A DNA stretch of 64,000 nt from Marasmius tenuissimus (Eukaryota > Basidiomycota > Agaricomycetes > Agaricales > Marasmiaceae): positions 5,208,001 through 5,272,000 of the forward strand of contig JAQOTA010000053.1 of NCBI GenBank assembly GCA_029532415.1, read 5' to 3'. The position numbers and the translations under genes are program-made. Shown here piece by piece: positions 36,943-48,832 of the stretch (its first letter is position 1; every line of letters starts with the position of its first letter). Under the pieces are notes generated by a model. The model did not search any database. It saw only the letters and a list, made by a program, of their open reading frames with translations, and was not told the DNA's origin.

Positions 36943-39646
36943 TGTAAAGCGCCACTCGCGGTGTATAATAAAATCTAACTCGTAGGTCAAATCCTCCCAA
37001 CACTCAAGAGTGTAGCTGAAGGGTGCGGGAATCGGGGATCGGCGTTGATCGTAGGTTCCGCTCTTAGCCAGACTGCAATAGTAGGCTGAAGGAAATCTGA
37101 CTCAAGAAACTATCCAACTAACGTAGCTTCGCCTCTGAAACCAGTTCGGAGGTCAAAAGTGGGATTCGGAAGAGAGGTTTATAGGTTGTTTCGGGGAGTG
37201 TAGAGTTTGTTTGGTGCTTCGGAAGTGCGTTCTTAGGCTTCAACTAGCTTCAGAACCACTCGAACAGCGAGGGGCAACAAGACAATCAAATCGAACAACG
37301 GCAATAAGACTCCAATCAAGTCTGTCAATGACCGAAGACCAACTGTCAACGGCGAACAATATCCTCAGCTCAATTAGCTTCGGAGGTTCAACAATAGCTC
37401 AGCCAGTCAAGTCGGCGTCGCAGACAAACAATGCAAAGTCAAGGTCAAGCAAGTGTTCAATGGATTTTCTAGGTTTGGGCAAACAAAGTTCTATTCTGTT
37501 CTAATGTCTCTCCAGAAGCGCTCCCGAGTCAACTGACTACCCAACAAGTGGAATAGCTTCGTATCCTCTGAATACTAATCGTACGGATTGCTTGGGGATT
37601 CTTGATGAAAACCCCACTGCTTATATACCCTAGGAGGCTCTAATTCTACCTAATTGTACAAATATCGAATAAACCATGCCTCGGAGGCATAAACTACCTA
37701 CTTTGGAATATACTTGGAGAGTTTTGTGTTTAATCTACGCTTTTGAACCCCAAAGTCAAAACCAATAATTTGCTTCGGAAGTATCATCAGCCTTGAACAT
37801 TCTCTAACATTCTTTTCTTCCGGGTCTCTCCTATCGATGGTTCTGTTCTGCCTATCTGCCTCCGCAGCATTGATTCTCCGGTTCTAGACCCTTCAATCGT
37901 CGTAGGTCATCCTGTTCTGTTTGCCTCCGAAGCATATACTCCCTTCGTCTGAAGCAAAGTACCTGCCTCCGAAGTGCTACTAGATGCCTATATTCATGGA
38001 GTTACCCAGCCGTTCATAGCCAGGTCGATGTCCTTTCCGTAGCTCGGATAATTCTGAGGTCCTGCCATCCATATGGCCGCCCCACTATATCCAATCTTGG
38101 TGCCTTGGATACCGGGTAATAGTTCAATGGTTCAGCCAGAACTCCCACTCGATTCTTTGGTACACCATTCCTTTCTTTCCAGTCCCTTGCCTCCCAGTGC
38201 AGTTGAGCACTGTGTTTTGCCACCAGCACCAACTATGCCCTTAGTACAGTCAATATCTCCATGTACGAGTATAAGGGAGGTACCTCGACGGTGCAACTCC
38301 TTCGATCACTTCTCGATCATTGTTTAGTGCCCAGTGCCTGGTTCGGATCCATGCCTCCGAAGCGCTAATTTCCTAGTTTCCGAAGTAAAATTTCCATTTC
38401 AGCGGCCAGTCCAGAGGTCAGTAAAAGCAAGTGCTAGGTTGTCCCAATTCCTTGCTTACTTTTCCCCGAGCATACTATGGCACGCTTGCATAACATTGAA
38501 GACCACTTTCGCAACTTACTCTATAGTAAGCCTTTCTACTTTCTAGATTCCGAGGCGGCCTTCTGACTTCCTCTCCAGAGTTGTATAAGCTCTGGTGGTA
38601 TCCAGAAGATTACTCTGATAAGATCAAGGAGCGCCGCATCATCCTACCCATTCCACTCGACGCAGAACGAGAAGCTATCCTCGGAATCATCTTCCAGCAG
38701 TTCTTCCTCAGTCGCCACAGATCCGTCTACTGGGGCTACGTGATTCGTTACGACATGATCCAGGACGAAATCTATCTCTGCGAGGACACCTTTGACCACT
38801 TCATTCCTCACGACGCCAGGTCTATCATCGACATGGTTGCCGAGTCCATTGCTCGAGTGGGATTCCTCGACTTCAAAACCACTCGTACTCCTGGAGCCGT
38901 CAACGCTTGGATCGACGCCGTCGTCAGCTGTGCTGAGTGCCCAGCACCTCCGAAGCTTGACTATATCAAGCTCTCGTTCTTCCAGTATTCCCCTGTCATG
39001 GGTCGTTGGCTCTCTCGATCCTTTTCTTTCTATAATCCTATTTTATGCGATCCATTCTATACCGATTATCTAGATCATGAAACCTTCATTGATTCTTATT
39101 ATCCTGAAGATTCCGACGTAGATAATTACTTCGGTTGGGATGAGGTAGCTCTAGCCAATATGGATGACTAGCGTAACCTGTAGTATACCTAGTATACTTG
39201 AATCAATCATGCCTCCGAGGCGAGGCCTCGACCTTATACCAAGCTTCTGAGGCTCGACTTAGTCTCGCTTTCCGACCATCCATGCTTCCGCGGTGACCTC
39301 CTCTGTCTATCCCTACTAGTACGGGTCTTCGTTAAGTCTGATTCTGTTATTCTAATCCTTAGTACGATGCCTCCGAGCCACTGGAGATATTCCCTTGTTA
39401 TGACTACAGGTCCTAGTCGTGCCTCCGAAGTGATACTTTCGTCAGTTATACGACTCCTACAGTTTTCAGAGATAAGGAGAGACGCCTCCGAGGCGCTATT
39501 CTTTCCTTATGCTAGGATCTGAGCCTTTTACTAGCCGCTCGGGACTCGCTCTAGTACTCGTATTACCTAGTCATTTCTTATCTGTTTTATGCTAAAATCA
39601 CACAAAAACAAGGCTCCGAAGCTGCTTTTTAATAGCAGGCGCTACA
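36943..39646 (+). mobile_element. 2.7-kb TG...CA element, copy 1 (LTR-like or solo LTR)
   Basis: Starts TGTAAAGCGCC, ends GGCGCTACA, flanked by CCGG on both sides (36939-36942, 39647-39650). Nearly identical to 59990-62691. TGTNR...YNACA ends and a 4-bp duplication fit Ty3/gypsy LTRs or Ginger-type DNA elements. A TATATA near 37620 and an AATAAA near 37670 fit an LTR promoter/poly(A) layout. No reverse transcriptase or transposase is present. Many copies of a CCTCCGAAG/CTTCGGAGG motif are scattered along it. It carries a conserved ORF. Confidence 0.8.
38477..39171 (+). CDS. conserved 213-aa protein in 2.7-kb element, copy 1
   Basis: Two exons, 38477-38525 and 38579-39171, joined across a 53-bp GT-AG intron: MARLHNIEDHFRNLLYKLYK, then LWWYPEDYSDKIKERR. 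The C-terminus is acidic and aromatic (DVDNYFGWDEVALANMDD). No known domain, transmembrane segment or signal peptide recognised. The second copy at 61523-62217 keeps the same intron and frame, with only a few residue differences (such as I to T changes). This argues that the ORF was functional until recently. Function unknown. Confidence 0.6.
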
Positions 39647-41041
39647 CCGGTCACCAACCTGCCATCCGAATTCATGCCAGAAAATTTTTCGGTCACACAG
39701 GAAACCCCATCTGAATTGATTGAAATAGGTCAGTACCTTCTGGTCGGGATTCTGAATGGACGACAGAGACCTCAACGCACTCATCGATAGAGACCCGTTT
39801 TCAAAGTTTTCCAAGACTGATACTCTGTACGCCTCCAATTACCAATATCCACTCTCGATCTGGAGTTCTAACCACGAAACACAACTCGCAGCCTAACCCA
39901 CGGACCTCCCTACAAAATCATCGACCGCACCAGTCACGGTGACTTCCCTGGCTGTGAAGACCTCTGCAGATGCCTACCCTCCCTTCAACCCCGAACCAAC
40001 GTATTCGGTCATTTCCACCAAGCTCACGGAGCGTCAACTCATCTATGGAAAGACGACACCTACCCAGAATTCCAGGACGAGTTTATAGTTCTGCCAGAGG
40101 TATCGGACAACCAAGATCCCAATGTTGACAGGGTGGTGTTTGTGCACCCGGCGAATTGGCCTATGGGGAAACGCAGGGCAGAGTATGCCACAAAGGAATT
40201 TGGTGGCGATGGGTCTCGACCGATTAAGTAGATTTGTTAGACTAGGCTGTTCGTCGTTTACATGGCAGATTTTTGCATGAACCAGAATGGAACTACTCCG
40301 TTGAGAAGTAAGCCTAGAGCCACCACACCACCAGAAATGTATATGGTGCAGGTCCTATGTTAAACGAGCGATAGGATCATCCGAACGCCCTTAAGGGCTC
40401 ACAAGGGGGTCACGCATTTTCCTATTCATTTCTCTGAGTCTTAGCGGCTAGGTTATGAGAAGGGCTGAGACTATATGGCAGTTGACCGAAGCAACGGCGA
40501 GTAATGCAAACGTCAGATTCTCATCGAACCCCGGGCAGCACCACTGGCCAGCCTGTGCCCTCATCGACGGGCCAGACGTCCGTTTGGATTGGTCGCCGCT
40601 ACTTGCGTGATCCTGACAATGAACTTTGAACTTCAACGTGCATGTTTTCGAGACTCAAGAAGGCCAAATACTCGATAAAGAACAAAATAGGGCTGTCCTC
40701 TGCCTGGCATCCATGACATCTCAGATCTCGGGCGTAAAGCACCCCGCGTATACCTCGAGACTAGAATCCCAGTGAAAATCAACATAAATTCAGGGCCTTC
40801 CAGGGCCATTGTCTGGTATTGCCGGGTATTAAAATGTGACGTGACGCTGTTTTTGAGCATTTAGAGCTATTCTCTCGTATTCTGGCACCATTCGTCGACT
40901 AGCTATGACATCATCTATTTGTACCACTTGATATCCAAACGTAACTCGACCCACTGGGCATGTGTTTGCCATCGATTCGAGCGTCCTATTGACATATTGC
41001 TGGATATTCCTTCCCCTTCCCCCTTCTACCGCAGAAAAGTT

Positions 41042-44000
41042 ATGCCTACTCTGAAGTCTATACCCAGAGACCAACCAAAGCCATCGAAGAAACATCTCCT
41101 CTGCACATGCCACAAGAGATGTGGTGGCCCTGATGGAGTTGGAATGTGGGTTTCCAAGTCGTCCAGATTTCGACACAGAAAAGCAGACATCACGTATCTC
41201 GCTCTACTGAATTCCATGGCATCGAGCTCGGCTAATGTCCCTATGATGGGAGTGCTGCCCTTCGCATCTGCTGATGGTGCAGAATCAGATGTGGACGGTG
41301 TCGATGGGGAATTAGATGCAGACAATGTGGACAATATCAGTCCAATTGAGAATGAGCCTCACATTGGTGATGTAGAACCTGTTGTACCTGTGAGTTTTCT
41401 CTCATCTATAGCTTGAGTTTGTATTGATATTCCTTGTAGAGCACTCCCGATAATGATGACATGCCTATGAACAACCCTATGTCTGATTCCAGTGAAGAAC
41501 CCTTTGGTGATACCCCAGTTGCAGATGAAGAAGACTATGATCCGCCTGATCCAGATACTCTGGGTGATAGTGAATCCCAGACAAACCTGCCAGAGCAGAC
41601 CAGGACCACTCCCGGAACTGATTACACACCTCCGCCAACAGTTCAGTCAACTGTTAAGGGAATTCGGATAGCGGAAGAGTTCATCAATGAGCTCAGGAAA
41701 GCCACAATTAATGGTCCTGATGCACAGGTGGAACCTCTACCAGCAGATTTTGTTAAGCGGCTGCGAAATCCACCAGAAGAACCACCTGCAGTTGATGACT
41801 ATGACAAACGCTTGTCCCTGGAGGTGTTCCTTGCGGTCTTGAATGCCTCGGAGAAGACCTACACCGCCGTTCGAGCTAGCATTCGCAAATGCTTCCCAGA
41901 GAGCAATATGCTGTCTTATCACGAGGTGAAAAACCTTGTCGCTGAGCTCAGCGGTGTCACTGCAATCTGGCGGGACATGTGTGTGAACACATGTATGGGT
42001 TACACTGGGCCATTTCATGACCGTATGAGCTGTGAATATTGTCGGCAACCACGATTTGATGACAATGGTCAGCCTCGGAGAGAGTTCACCTGGATACCAG
42101 TAGGACCCCAGATCCAGGCTCTGTACCGAAATCGCAATAATGCCAAGAACCTGCACTATCGTTGTCTCTATACGAAAAAGATTATTGAGGAGCTTCGGAA
42201 GGGAAAAGGGAGTCGAACATCACCTTTACGTGACTTTTTCAATGGGGAGGATTATCTGGACGCAGTTGTAAACGGCAGGATTAAAGATGAAGACATGGTT
42301 CTTGCACTTTCAATCGACGGTGCTCAGCTCTACAGGAACAAAGTCTCTGACTGCTGGATCTACATATGGATCATTTACGACTATTCCCCTGACCTACCTT
42401 ACAAAAAGAAGCATGTTCTTCCAGGTGGCTTCATCGGTGGTCCCAACAAACCAAAGCACCTTGACAGCTTCATCTTCTCAGCACTATATCATGTCTCCGC
42501 TTTACAGGGCGAAGGCCTGAAAATCTGGGACTCATATATCACCTGTTCCACCACTATCCAACCATTCTTTGCCCTTGCTTGTGCCGACGGGCCATGTATG
42601 GCATCACTGAGCGGATGTGTTGGTCATCATGGAAAGGTGCATTGTCGTTATTACTGCCCGCTGACAGGCAGACACAAGTCAGGTGCATCAATATACTATC
42701 CCGCTCGTCTAAAGCCATCGAACTATACTGTTCAAGGCTGCGATCATGATGATGTGCGATTGGCAGACCTACTCGGGAACTTTACATCAGGAACTTGTGT
42801 TCAGAGGTACAATGAGAACATGCTCATTGTGTGAGGTGCCAGGAACAAGACTGACTATGAAGCGAAGCGCCTCGAGACAGGCATTTCGAAGCCCTCCATC
42901 TTCAGTGGCCTAAATCAACGACATTCCCTTCCCGTACCAACATGTTTCCCTGGCGATATCATGCACCTTCTATGCCTCAACATACCTGATCTGATGATCT
43001 CCCTCTGGCACGGCACAATCGATGTTGACAAGAAGGAGGACAACAAGAACTCATGGTATTGGGCAGTGTTGCAAGGAGACGTATGGAAGGAGCATGGGAA
43101 GCAAGTCGCATTGTGTACCCCATACATCCCCGGATCCTTTGACCGTCCTCCACGGAATCCTGCAGAGAAGATCAACAGTGGCTACAAGGCTTGGGAGTTT
43201 CTCATATACTTCTTTGGCCTTGGACCTTGTCTGTTCTACGGTGTCCTCCCTGACAACATCTGGAAGCATTACTGCAAGCTTGTCAGAGGTTTTCGACTTA
43301 TGATGCAGGAGTCAATCACCGTAAAGGAAATTGAAGAAGCCTCGGAACTCTTTACCTCCTTTTCGGACGAATTTGAGATCATCTACTTTCAAAGGAAAAA
43401 GTCCCGGATCCATTTCGTTCGACCTTGCATCCACGGCATATCTCATATCCCTCCGGAGACGATTCGCATTGGTCCATTCATCATTTTTTCCCAATGGGTC
43501 ATTGAGCGTACTATCGGAAATCTGGGTGAAGAGATCAAAAATCACTGTAGCCTGTACGCAAACCTGGAGCAGCAGGGTATTTGCCGACGTCAAGTAAATG
43601 CTCTAAAGGCACTATTCCCTGATCTTAATCCACCAGATAACATACTGCCTAGAGGTGCCCTCGATATTGGGGATGGTTACCTCTTCTTACGGGCTAGGGA
43701 TCACACGGCACGTCCCCTGTCAGCAGAAGTGGAGCATGCTGCTTGGAGGAGGTATTGGATATCGCAGGGTGTTCCCGAATCTGAGTTGCCCGATAAACAC
43801 AAGGTCTATCGTTGGGCAAAACTCCGTCTGCCTAACGGTCAGAATGCTCGGGCCTGTTGGAAAGAGGAAGCTAAGGGGATTGAGCATGTGCGTATGTCTC
43901 GTCATGTGAAGGTAATGTTAATTCCACCATCTGAAACAAGTCGAGGACTCACTGTTGTTTTTGGGTTAAGTTGCGGTACAAAAACACTGAGCATGTAGGC

Positions 44001-44357
44001 GAAGTTCACTTCTACTTTGAAGATGAAATCGCAGGCAAGGAAAAGCATCTTGCTGTCATCTCACTATTTGGGGAGCACAATAACGAGCTCTACGAGATGT
44101 CAAGCAAGACCTATCGCACAATGCAACACTTCCGGGATATCAATGTTCATGTTGTTGAAGTGAAAGACATACTCTCCGTCGTTATCATGGCCCCGGATCC
44201 CCGCTACAAAACCAAGATTCAGGATGGCACCGAAAACAATCGCTGGTTTATGGTAGAGAAGCCCGGACTGACTATCTCCGCGCTTCAAGGGTTTAATGAG
44301 GCAGAGAACGACATACAATCGAATCGTGAAGGAGCTCCGACTACCCAGTCAGTCTGA
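41042..44357 (+). pseudogene. tnp2/Plavaka-like transposase with one nonsense codon
   Basis: Exons 41042-41389, 41440-43911, 43971-44357 join in frame (GT-AG introns of 50 and 59 bp) to 1,068 codons. The N-terminus has a Cys/His zinc-type motif LCTCHKRCGG. The catalytic region includes LALSIDGAQLYRNKVSDCWI, FFALACADGPCMASLSGC, HHGKVHCRYYCPLTGRHK and LKPSNYTVQGCDHDD, as in EnSpm/CACTA transposase family tnp2. YIPGSFDRPPRNPAEKINSG and GLGPCLFYGVLP follow, typical of agaricomycete Plavaka proteins. The frame is open except for TGA at 42832-42834, where related sequence would read Arg (CGA to TGA, a CpG transition). Otherwise complete, so inactivation looks recent, or read-through is possible. 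Confidence 0.8.
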
Positions 44358-44919
44358 AGGATAGTATTGGTTTTGGGTGTATACAAAATTGTTTGAGAAT
44401 AAAAAGTAGTTGCCCTAGCATTCCTTGAGTTCATGTGAATTGTTTCGAGTGTGCTCTGACCAGCATTTAGAATTTTGAGCTGCAATTATAAGCGCCGGCG
44501 ACAGAGATGTCGACAGTCGTTGTCGTTGCCGGCTGTTCTAACGAATACCGGCAGGCAATTCTATCTCTGCCTCGAACTTCCACCTACCTGAAAGGAGCTT
44601 CTCTCGCAGAAACTACATGCATGACCCAAGTTACAGTCCATCAAACCATGCAAGACAAGAACGAATTTATTGGCGCCTCCAACCCAACGTTGTTGATAGA
44701 GTTGAGACCTCCAAATAGACTTGGGATAGGGCGGGATAGGGCAGGATGAAGACTGGAGAAAAGGTACAGAAGGCAAGGCGATAGTTGGTATGTTCACTCG
44801 ATTTTTTCTCTATCTCTGGTATTAAAATGATTCCTGTAACTTCAGGGTTGGAACTCACCTCTACCTTACTCTTGCGATGAGACTACGCTAGCTCTACCTC
44901 AGTTTCCCCAGCAAGTTCT

Positions 44920-45411
44920 ATGCTCAGTCCCGTTACTCCCATCTCTCAATCGCAAGTTGTTGCCTCCTTTCTCGCTCTCTCTGTGCCAAGATTCAAGAAG
45001 CTGTCAGAGGAGGACGCAGGTGGATTGAGCTCAGGCGTATCCTCGTTTATGGGCCCGAGACCATCGTTATTCATACCGAAGGTTGCATTTGAATTGTTGG
45101 TGAAACCGCAGATAACGTTGCTGGAGAAGCCGAGTTTGAGGTGTGTAGAGTTGGTGTATGAGAAGCTTGTGAAGATTTGCCATAACCGTACGAACGTGGT
45201 GAGTGATCTAATCTTTTGCTTAGCGACTCTTTTGACCCTCTTTCTGTTCCCGTCAACCATACTGATGTGTACTCTTATCGCAGAAACTCCAACATTTCCC
45301 CGCCTACATGCTGTTCTCATCGAAGTTGTCTCCGAAATCCTTCGGGGATCCTCGTACAAAGTCCAAACTCAGTCTTGGAGCAGCCAAAGTGCCGAAATCT
45401 ATCAATCTTGA
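44920..45411 (+). pseudogene. captured dynamin-family stalk fragment
   Basis: Reads RPSLFIPKVAFELLVKPQIT, then RCVELVYEKLVKICH. After a GT-AG intron, FPRLHAVLIEVVSEIL follows with a one-base frame error. This is the middle/stalk region of a Vps1/Drp1-type dynamin GTPase. There is no GTPase domain or GED around it. It sits inside the CACTA element downstream of the transposase, so it is best read as a host-gene piece carried by the transposon. Confidence 0.6.
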
Positions 45412-46266
45412 AGAGGCCGAACAAAACGCACAAGAGGAAAAGGAGTGAATCCAGCAGCTAGGATATGACAGGCGGATTGAACTTAGGCGTATCCCCGTCT
45501 ACTATAATGAATGCCAGTGCCAACAACCTGGTTGATCTAGAGGTTTGGCGGGATTCATCCCGGCCACGTTGGCGTGATGAAAACTGTACTTGGTACACTC
45601 ACCAACCATCGTCTCTCGGATCGAGAATGGGGCCCTTTTTATGGGGCTCGCATCTCAATCTTCCGCTCACCTAACAATTTGGTTGAATCTAACACCATCG
45701 TCGAACCATACAAGTACCGTCCAGCGCCAATCTTCAACTTGGTCTGCCGACTTATCGAGAACCCTCGCGAAACCCCCACATCGACGACAAAGCTTTGTGC
45801 GACATCTGTTGTTGGCCTATACAGACAACGCAAAGTCTAAGCGCGAATTCACAAGATAGTGACGCGTATCCCTTTTACACACATGCTTTCCACATATCAC
45901 CAACTGTTCTGCATCAACTACATTACCAGGCTTCACAGAGACGAATCCCTCCCTCTTGTTATGAAACCTCCTCTTTCCACCAATCATCCTCATCCATACC
46001 TACTCTCGTCTCTGACCCAGATGATCCACTCTGGCTACCCCACAATACACCTCCACAGCTCCGGTACTATCAAGCTCAAAGCCTGTCTCAAAGCGGACTG
46101 CGAAATCTGTTGGCTGTTGCTGCTTGTCCGCCGTTGCTGTCCATTAGGCAGTTGTTGCTGGACCTCAGCGTTGTTGGTTACCATCATGGCCAACATTTAT
46201 CGGATTCGCCGGATTCGCCGATGGGCGTGCTTGCCAGCGCCTAAATTTACCTATAGGTAAACTTTA

Positions 46267-46701
46267 GTGCTGCTGACGACATGTGTTCGACTAAAACCAC
46301 ACTTGCCTCTCTCTTGTATTTCTTTTCCTTTGCAGGCTCCTCTAAAGTTGCATCGAAGTCCCTACATTTCCTCACGGCGCACTCTCAGCGACGCTTCACT
46401 GGCGAAGCCTCGCCCATGGTCCTTCGTCACTCCAGCAGAATCATGGGTACCCTCCACACCCTCCGTTATTCCATCATTGAAGAAGTGTGTGCACCGGGTG
46501 ATATCTTTGGTGAAGGCACTCTTCTTCAGGGTGAGATCATCTCTGGTATCTGTTGACTCTGCAGTCGGCCAACCTCATACACCTGAACATGAAGTGCCAG
46601 GGAGGGAGTTCGAGAAAGTTCAAGGTCTCGGTGGCGAAAGCTATGCTTTTGTGTATCTTGTTTGTGAAGATCTATCCTGTCCCGTCCGACAGCATCTCTG
46701 A
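46267..46701 (+). pseudogene. captured kinase glycine-loop fragment
   Basis: An open frame of 144 codons ends with GREFEKVQGLGGESYAFVYL followed by VCEDLS. This resembles the first strand and glycine loop of a fungal Ser/Thr protein kinase (LGxGSYAxVYLV). No catalytic lobe follows: 46700-47160 holds only short unrelated open frames (for example around 46839-47100). A gene fragment within the CACTA element. Confidence 0.35.
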
Positions 46702-48832
46702 AAGCACTCCCTCTACTGGACGGTAGTCTGACATGGTTTTCCAGATATACAAATCTCGTTACTTTGGGATAGCCCGAGTGGCGATTATGCTATGGATATC
46801 TTCGGCGATTCTTCGCTGATCCTCCAGCTGAGAGCTCTATGCCTCGTGCCTCTACGAGTGTGAGCTCTGTGTATTCCGTTGGAGAGGACGGTCTCGTAAC
46901 TCCTGGGCAAGTCCCCGCCTTAGCTCTGGCTGGCCTGAAGCCGTCATTGCTACTGGGGGGTGACGATCCTTATGCATTCTTGTTTGGTATGACCAAGAAT
47001 GATCAAGAGGACATCGACACATTCATCTTGCGTACCCTAGCAGTTACAGCGAAAGCCCCGGTGGAGAAGAAATCGCCTGGCACCCATACATGGGACTATA
47101 TCTATATATCTTGTAATCCCCTTTCGTGTTTTCGTTCAGCGTCTTACTCAATTGAATTTTATACGGTCACATGACTACTGCCAGACGCTTATATGGTACA
47201 CACGTAACTTCTACTTCCCTGAATGCCATGTCATCGCTGCCAACACCTCTCAACTCTCTCGCTGGCACCAGGCTCGAACGGTCTTCTTCAAATTTCAATT
47301 CTGTCGCGTCTCTGAATCAGAATAAGGATACCGAAACCGATACAGAAAGCGTGTACCACGGTCGTCAGCCGGACAAAAGTTTCTCCTCTCCATATTTAAT
47401 GGACGCCACCTTGACCCAGGTCTGCGGCGAGGCCAGCTCTCCAGGATTGAATTCAGATGAACCTGTTCTTGATGGCGCTCTTGGACTGATCATAATGGAA
47501 TTGAAGATGATGAGGTCAGTATTAATGTATAGCTCCTCCGCCGAGTTAGTACGAAAATAACAACTCTGTAGGCAGACGGTCCGCAACGCCATTCTCATGC
47601 GGGCACCAAGTCTGGTCGAGTCAGATGGCAAATCAGAGGGACTTGTCAATCTCAATGGCTTCACAGGTTTTACTGAGCTTGATGAGAAGGAGTATGGAAA
47701 GGTTAAGTACTGGTATCCACATCAATACAAGGAGCCCAAGAAGAAGAAGGAGAAGAAAGCTAAGAGAAAGGGGAAGGAGAAGGAGAAAGACAACGATGAC
47801 GAGGAGGAGGAGGCGCCGGCCAAGAAGGGTCGAGCACGCCGTGCAGCTGATGAAAACATCGCTAACCAATTCATCGAAGATGCGCAAGGTAACACTGTGC
47901 CTGGACAGCACGTCACTACAATCAACCGGGATGTGCGCTCGTTCTACCGCCTTTATTTCAAGAAAGGTCTCATTACGTGTGGCGGCTGGGACCAGATCTC
48001 GCCTCTCGTTCGCATTGCTTTCTATACCCTGATGCATATTTTAGCCCCCGAGCTACAGCTATGTTTTGGAAACTGGAAAGCTGATCGCATCGGGAAGAAG
48101 ACATTTCCGGGGTGGTGGCAAAACCATAGAAACAACAATGAAGATGACGATGAGGAGGAGTTGAAGGATGTCGATGAGGTCAAAGAAGGAGATTCCCAGA
48201 AAACCGAGACAGTGGTCCTGACGGGTGGGGGGGACGGAGTAGGACCTATAGACATTGATGCGATCAATGTTCATAATGCCTCCACCTCCGCCTCGGCCTC
48301 CGCTTCTGATGCCTCCACCTCTGCCTCCACCTCTGCGCTCGACCCCAGCCTCGCTGTCTCAAATGACAGCAACGCTAACGACCTCACGGACGTTATGATG
48401 GAGGTCACAACGGATGTTATAAATACCTCGATTGAAGATGCTCCGAATGCCCCGATTGGCGACTCCACCCTGGTGTCGGATACTGCGGCTAGCAACGCCC
48501 CAGTTGACGTGGCTATTATGGTTGGAAAGGAAAATTCTGGGCCAAGTGGGACTAAACGACCCCAGTCTGATTCTCAGACATTGTCTACCGACAATCCCCA
48601 GGGAGATCGAGAGGTCTCCCCTCCTTCGAAGAGAGCAAGATCGGAAGATCAGGCTGAGCAGGCTGGGCTCCCAAAGGTGATGTCGAAATTATTCATTTGT
48701 CAATTATATTAGCATCTAACGGAATTCGACTCTAGCTCAACGTTGTTCTGTATGAGTTTTATTATCATTCGGATAGGTACCTCGCTCACCATCCTTCCCT
48801 CTTTAGATTCAATAAAAGTAAAGAGCTGCCCC

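Larger units (their letters stand above)
36657..39733 (-). mobile_element. MITE2, inverted copy split by the 2.7-kb element
   Basis: The same termini as MITE1 in reverse orientation, flanked by TA (36655-36656, 39734-39735). The two pieces, 36657-36942 and 39651-39733, total 369 bp once the insert and one CCGG copy are removed. This equals the length of MITE1. Confidence 0.88.
35395..40231 (+). pseudogene. MPPE3: metallophosphoesterase interrupted by MITEs and a 2.7-kb element
   Basis: The upstream HHHEIEN exon is at 35400-35575, the body starts near 35860, and the rest follows at 36578-36656 and 39736-40231. The C-terminal part is the best preserved of all copies: from 39896 one open frame runs THGPPYKIIDRTSHGDFPG, then NVFGHFHQAHGA (GHxH metal ligands), FVHPANWPMGKRRAEYATKE and FGGDG, to a stop at 40229-40231. 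Its 5' half is cut by MITE1 and MITE2 (the latter carrying the 2.7-kb element). The coding frame of this copy therefore survived close to the time of those insertions. Confidence 0.6.

Noticed and set aside
36943..39646. Full LTR retrotransposon
   Set aside because: No internal region, reverse transcriptase, integrase or second flanking repeat at this site.
44507..44749. Small ORF after the transposase as a gene
   Set aside because: No domain, no exon partners, composition like its surroundings.
47633..48037. Minus-strand Leu/Ser-rich ORF as a membrane protein
   Set aside because: It is the antisense shadow of the Lys/Glu-rich coding region on plus.
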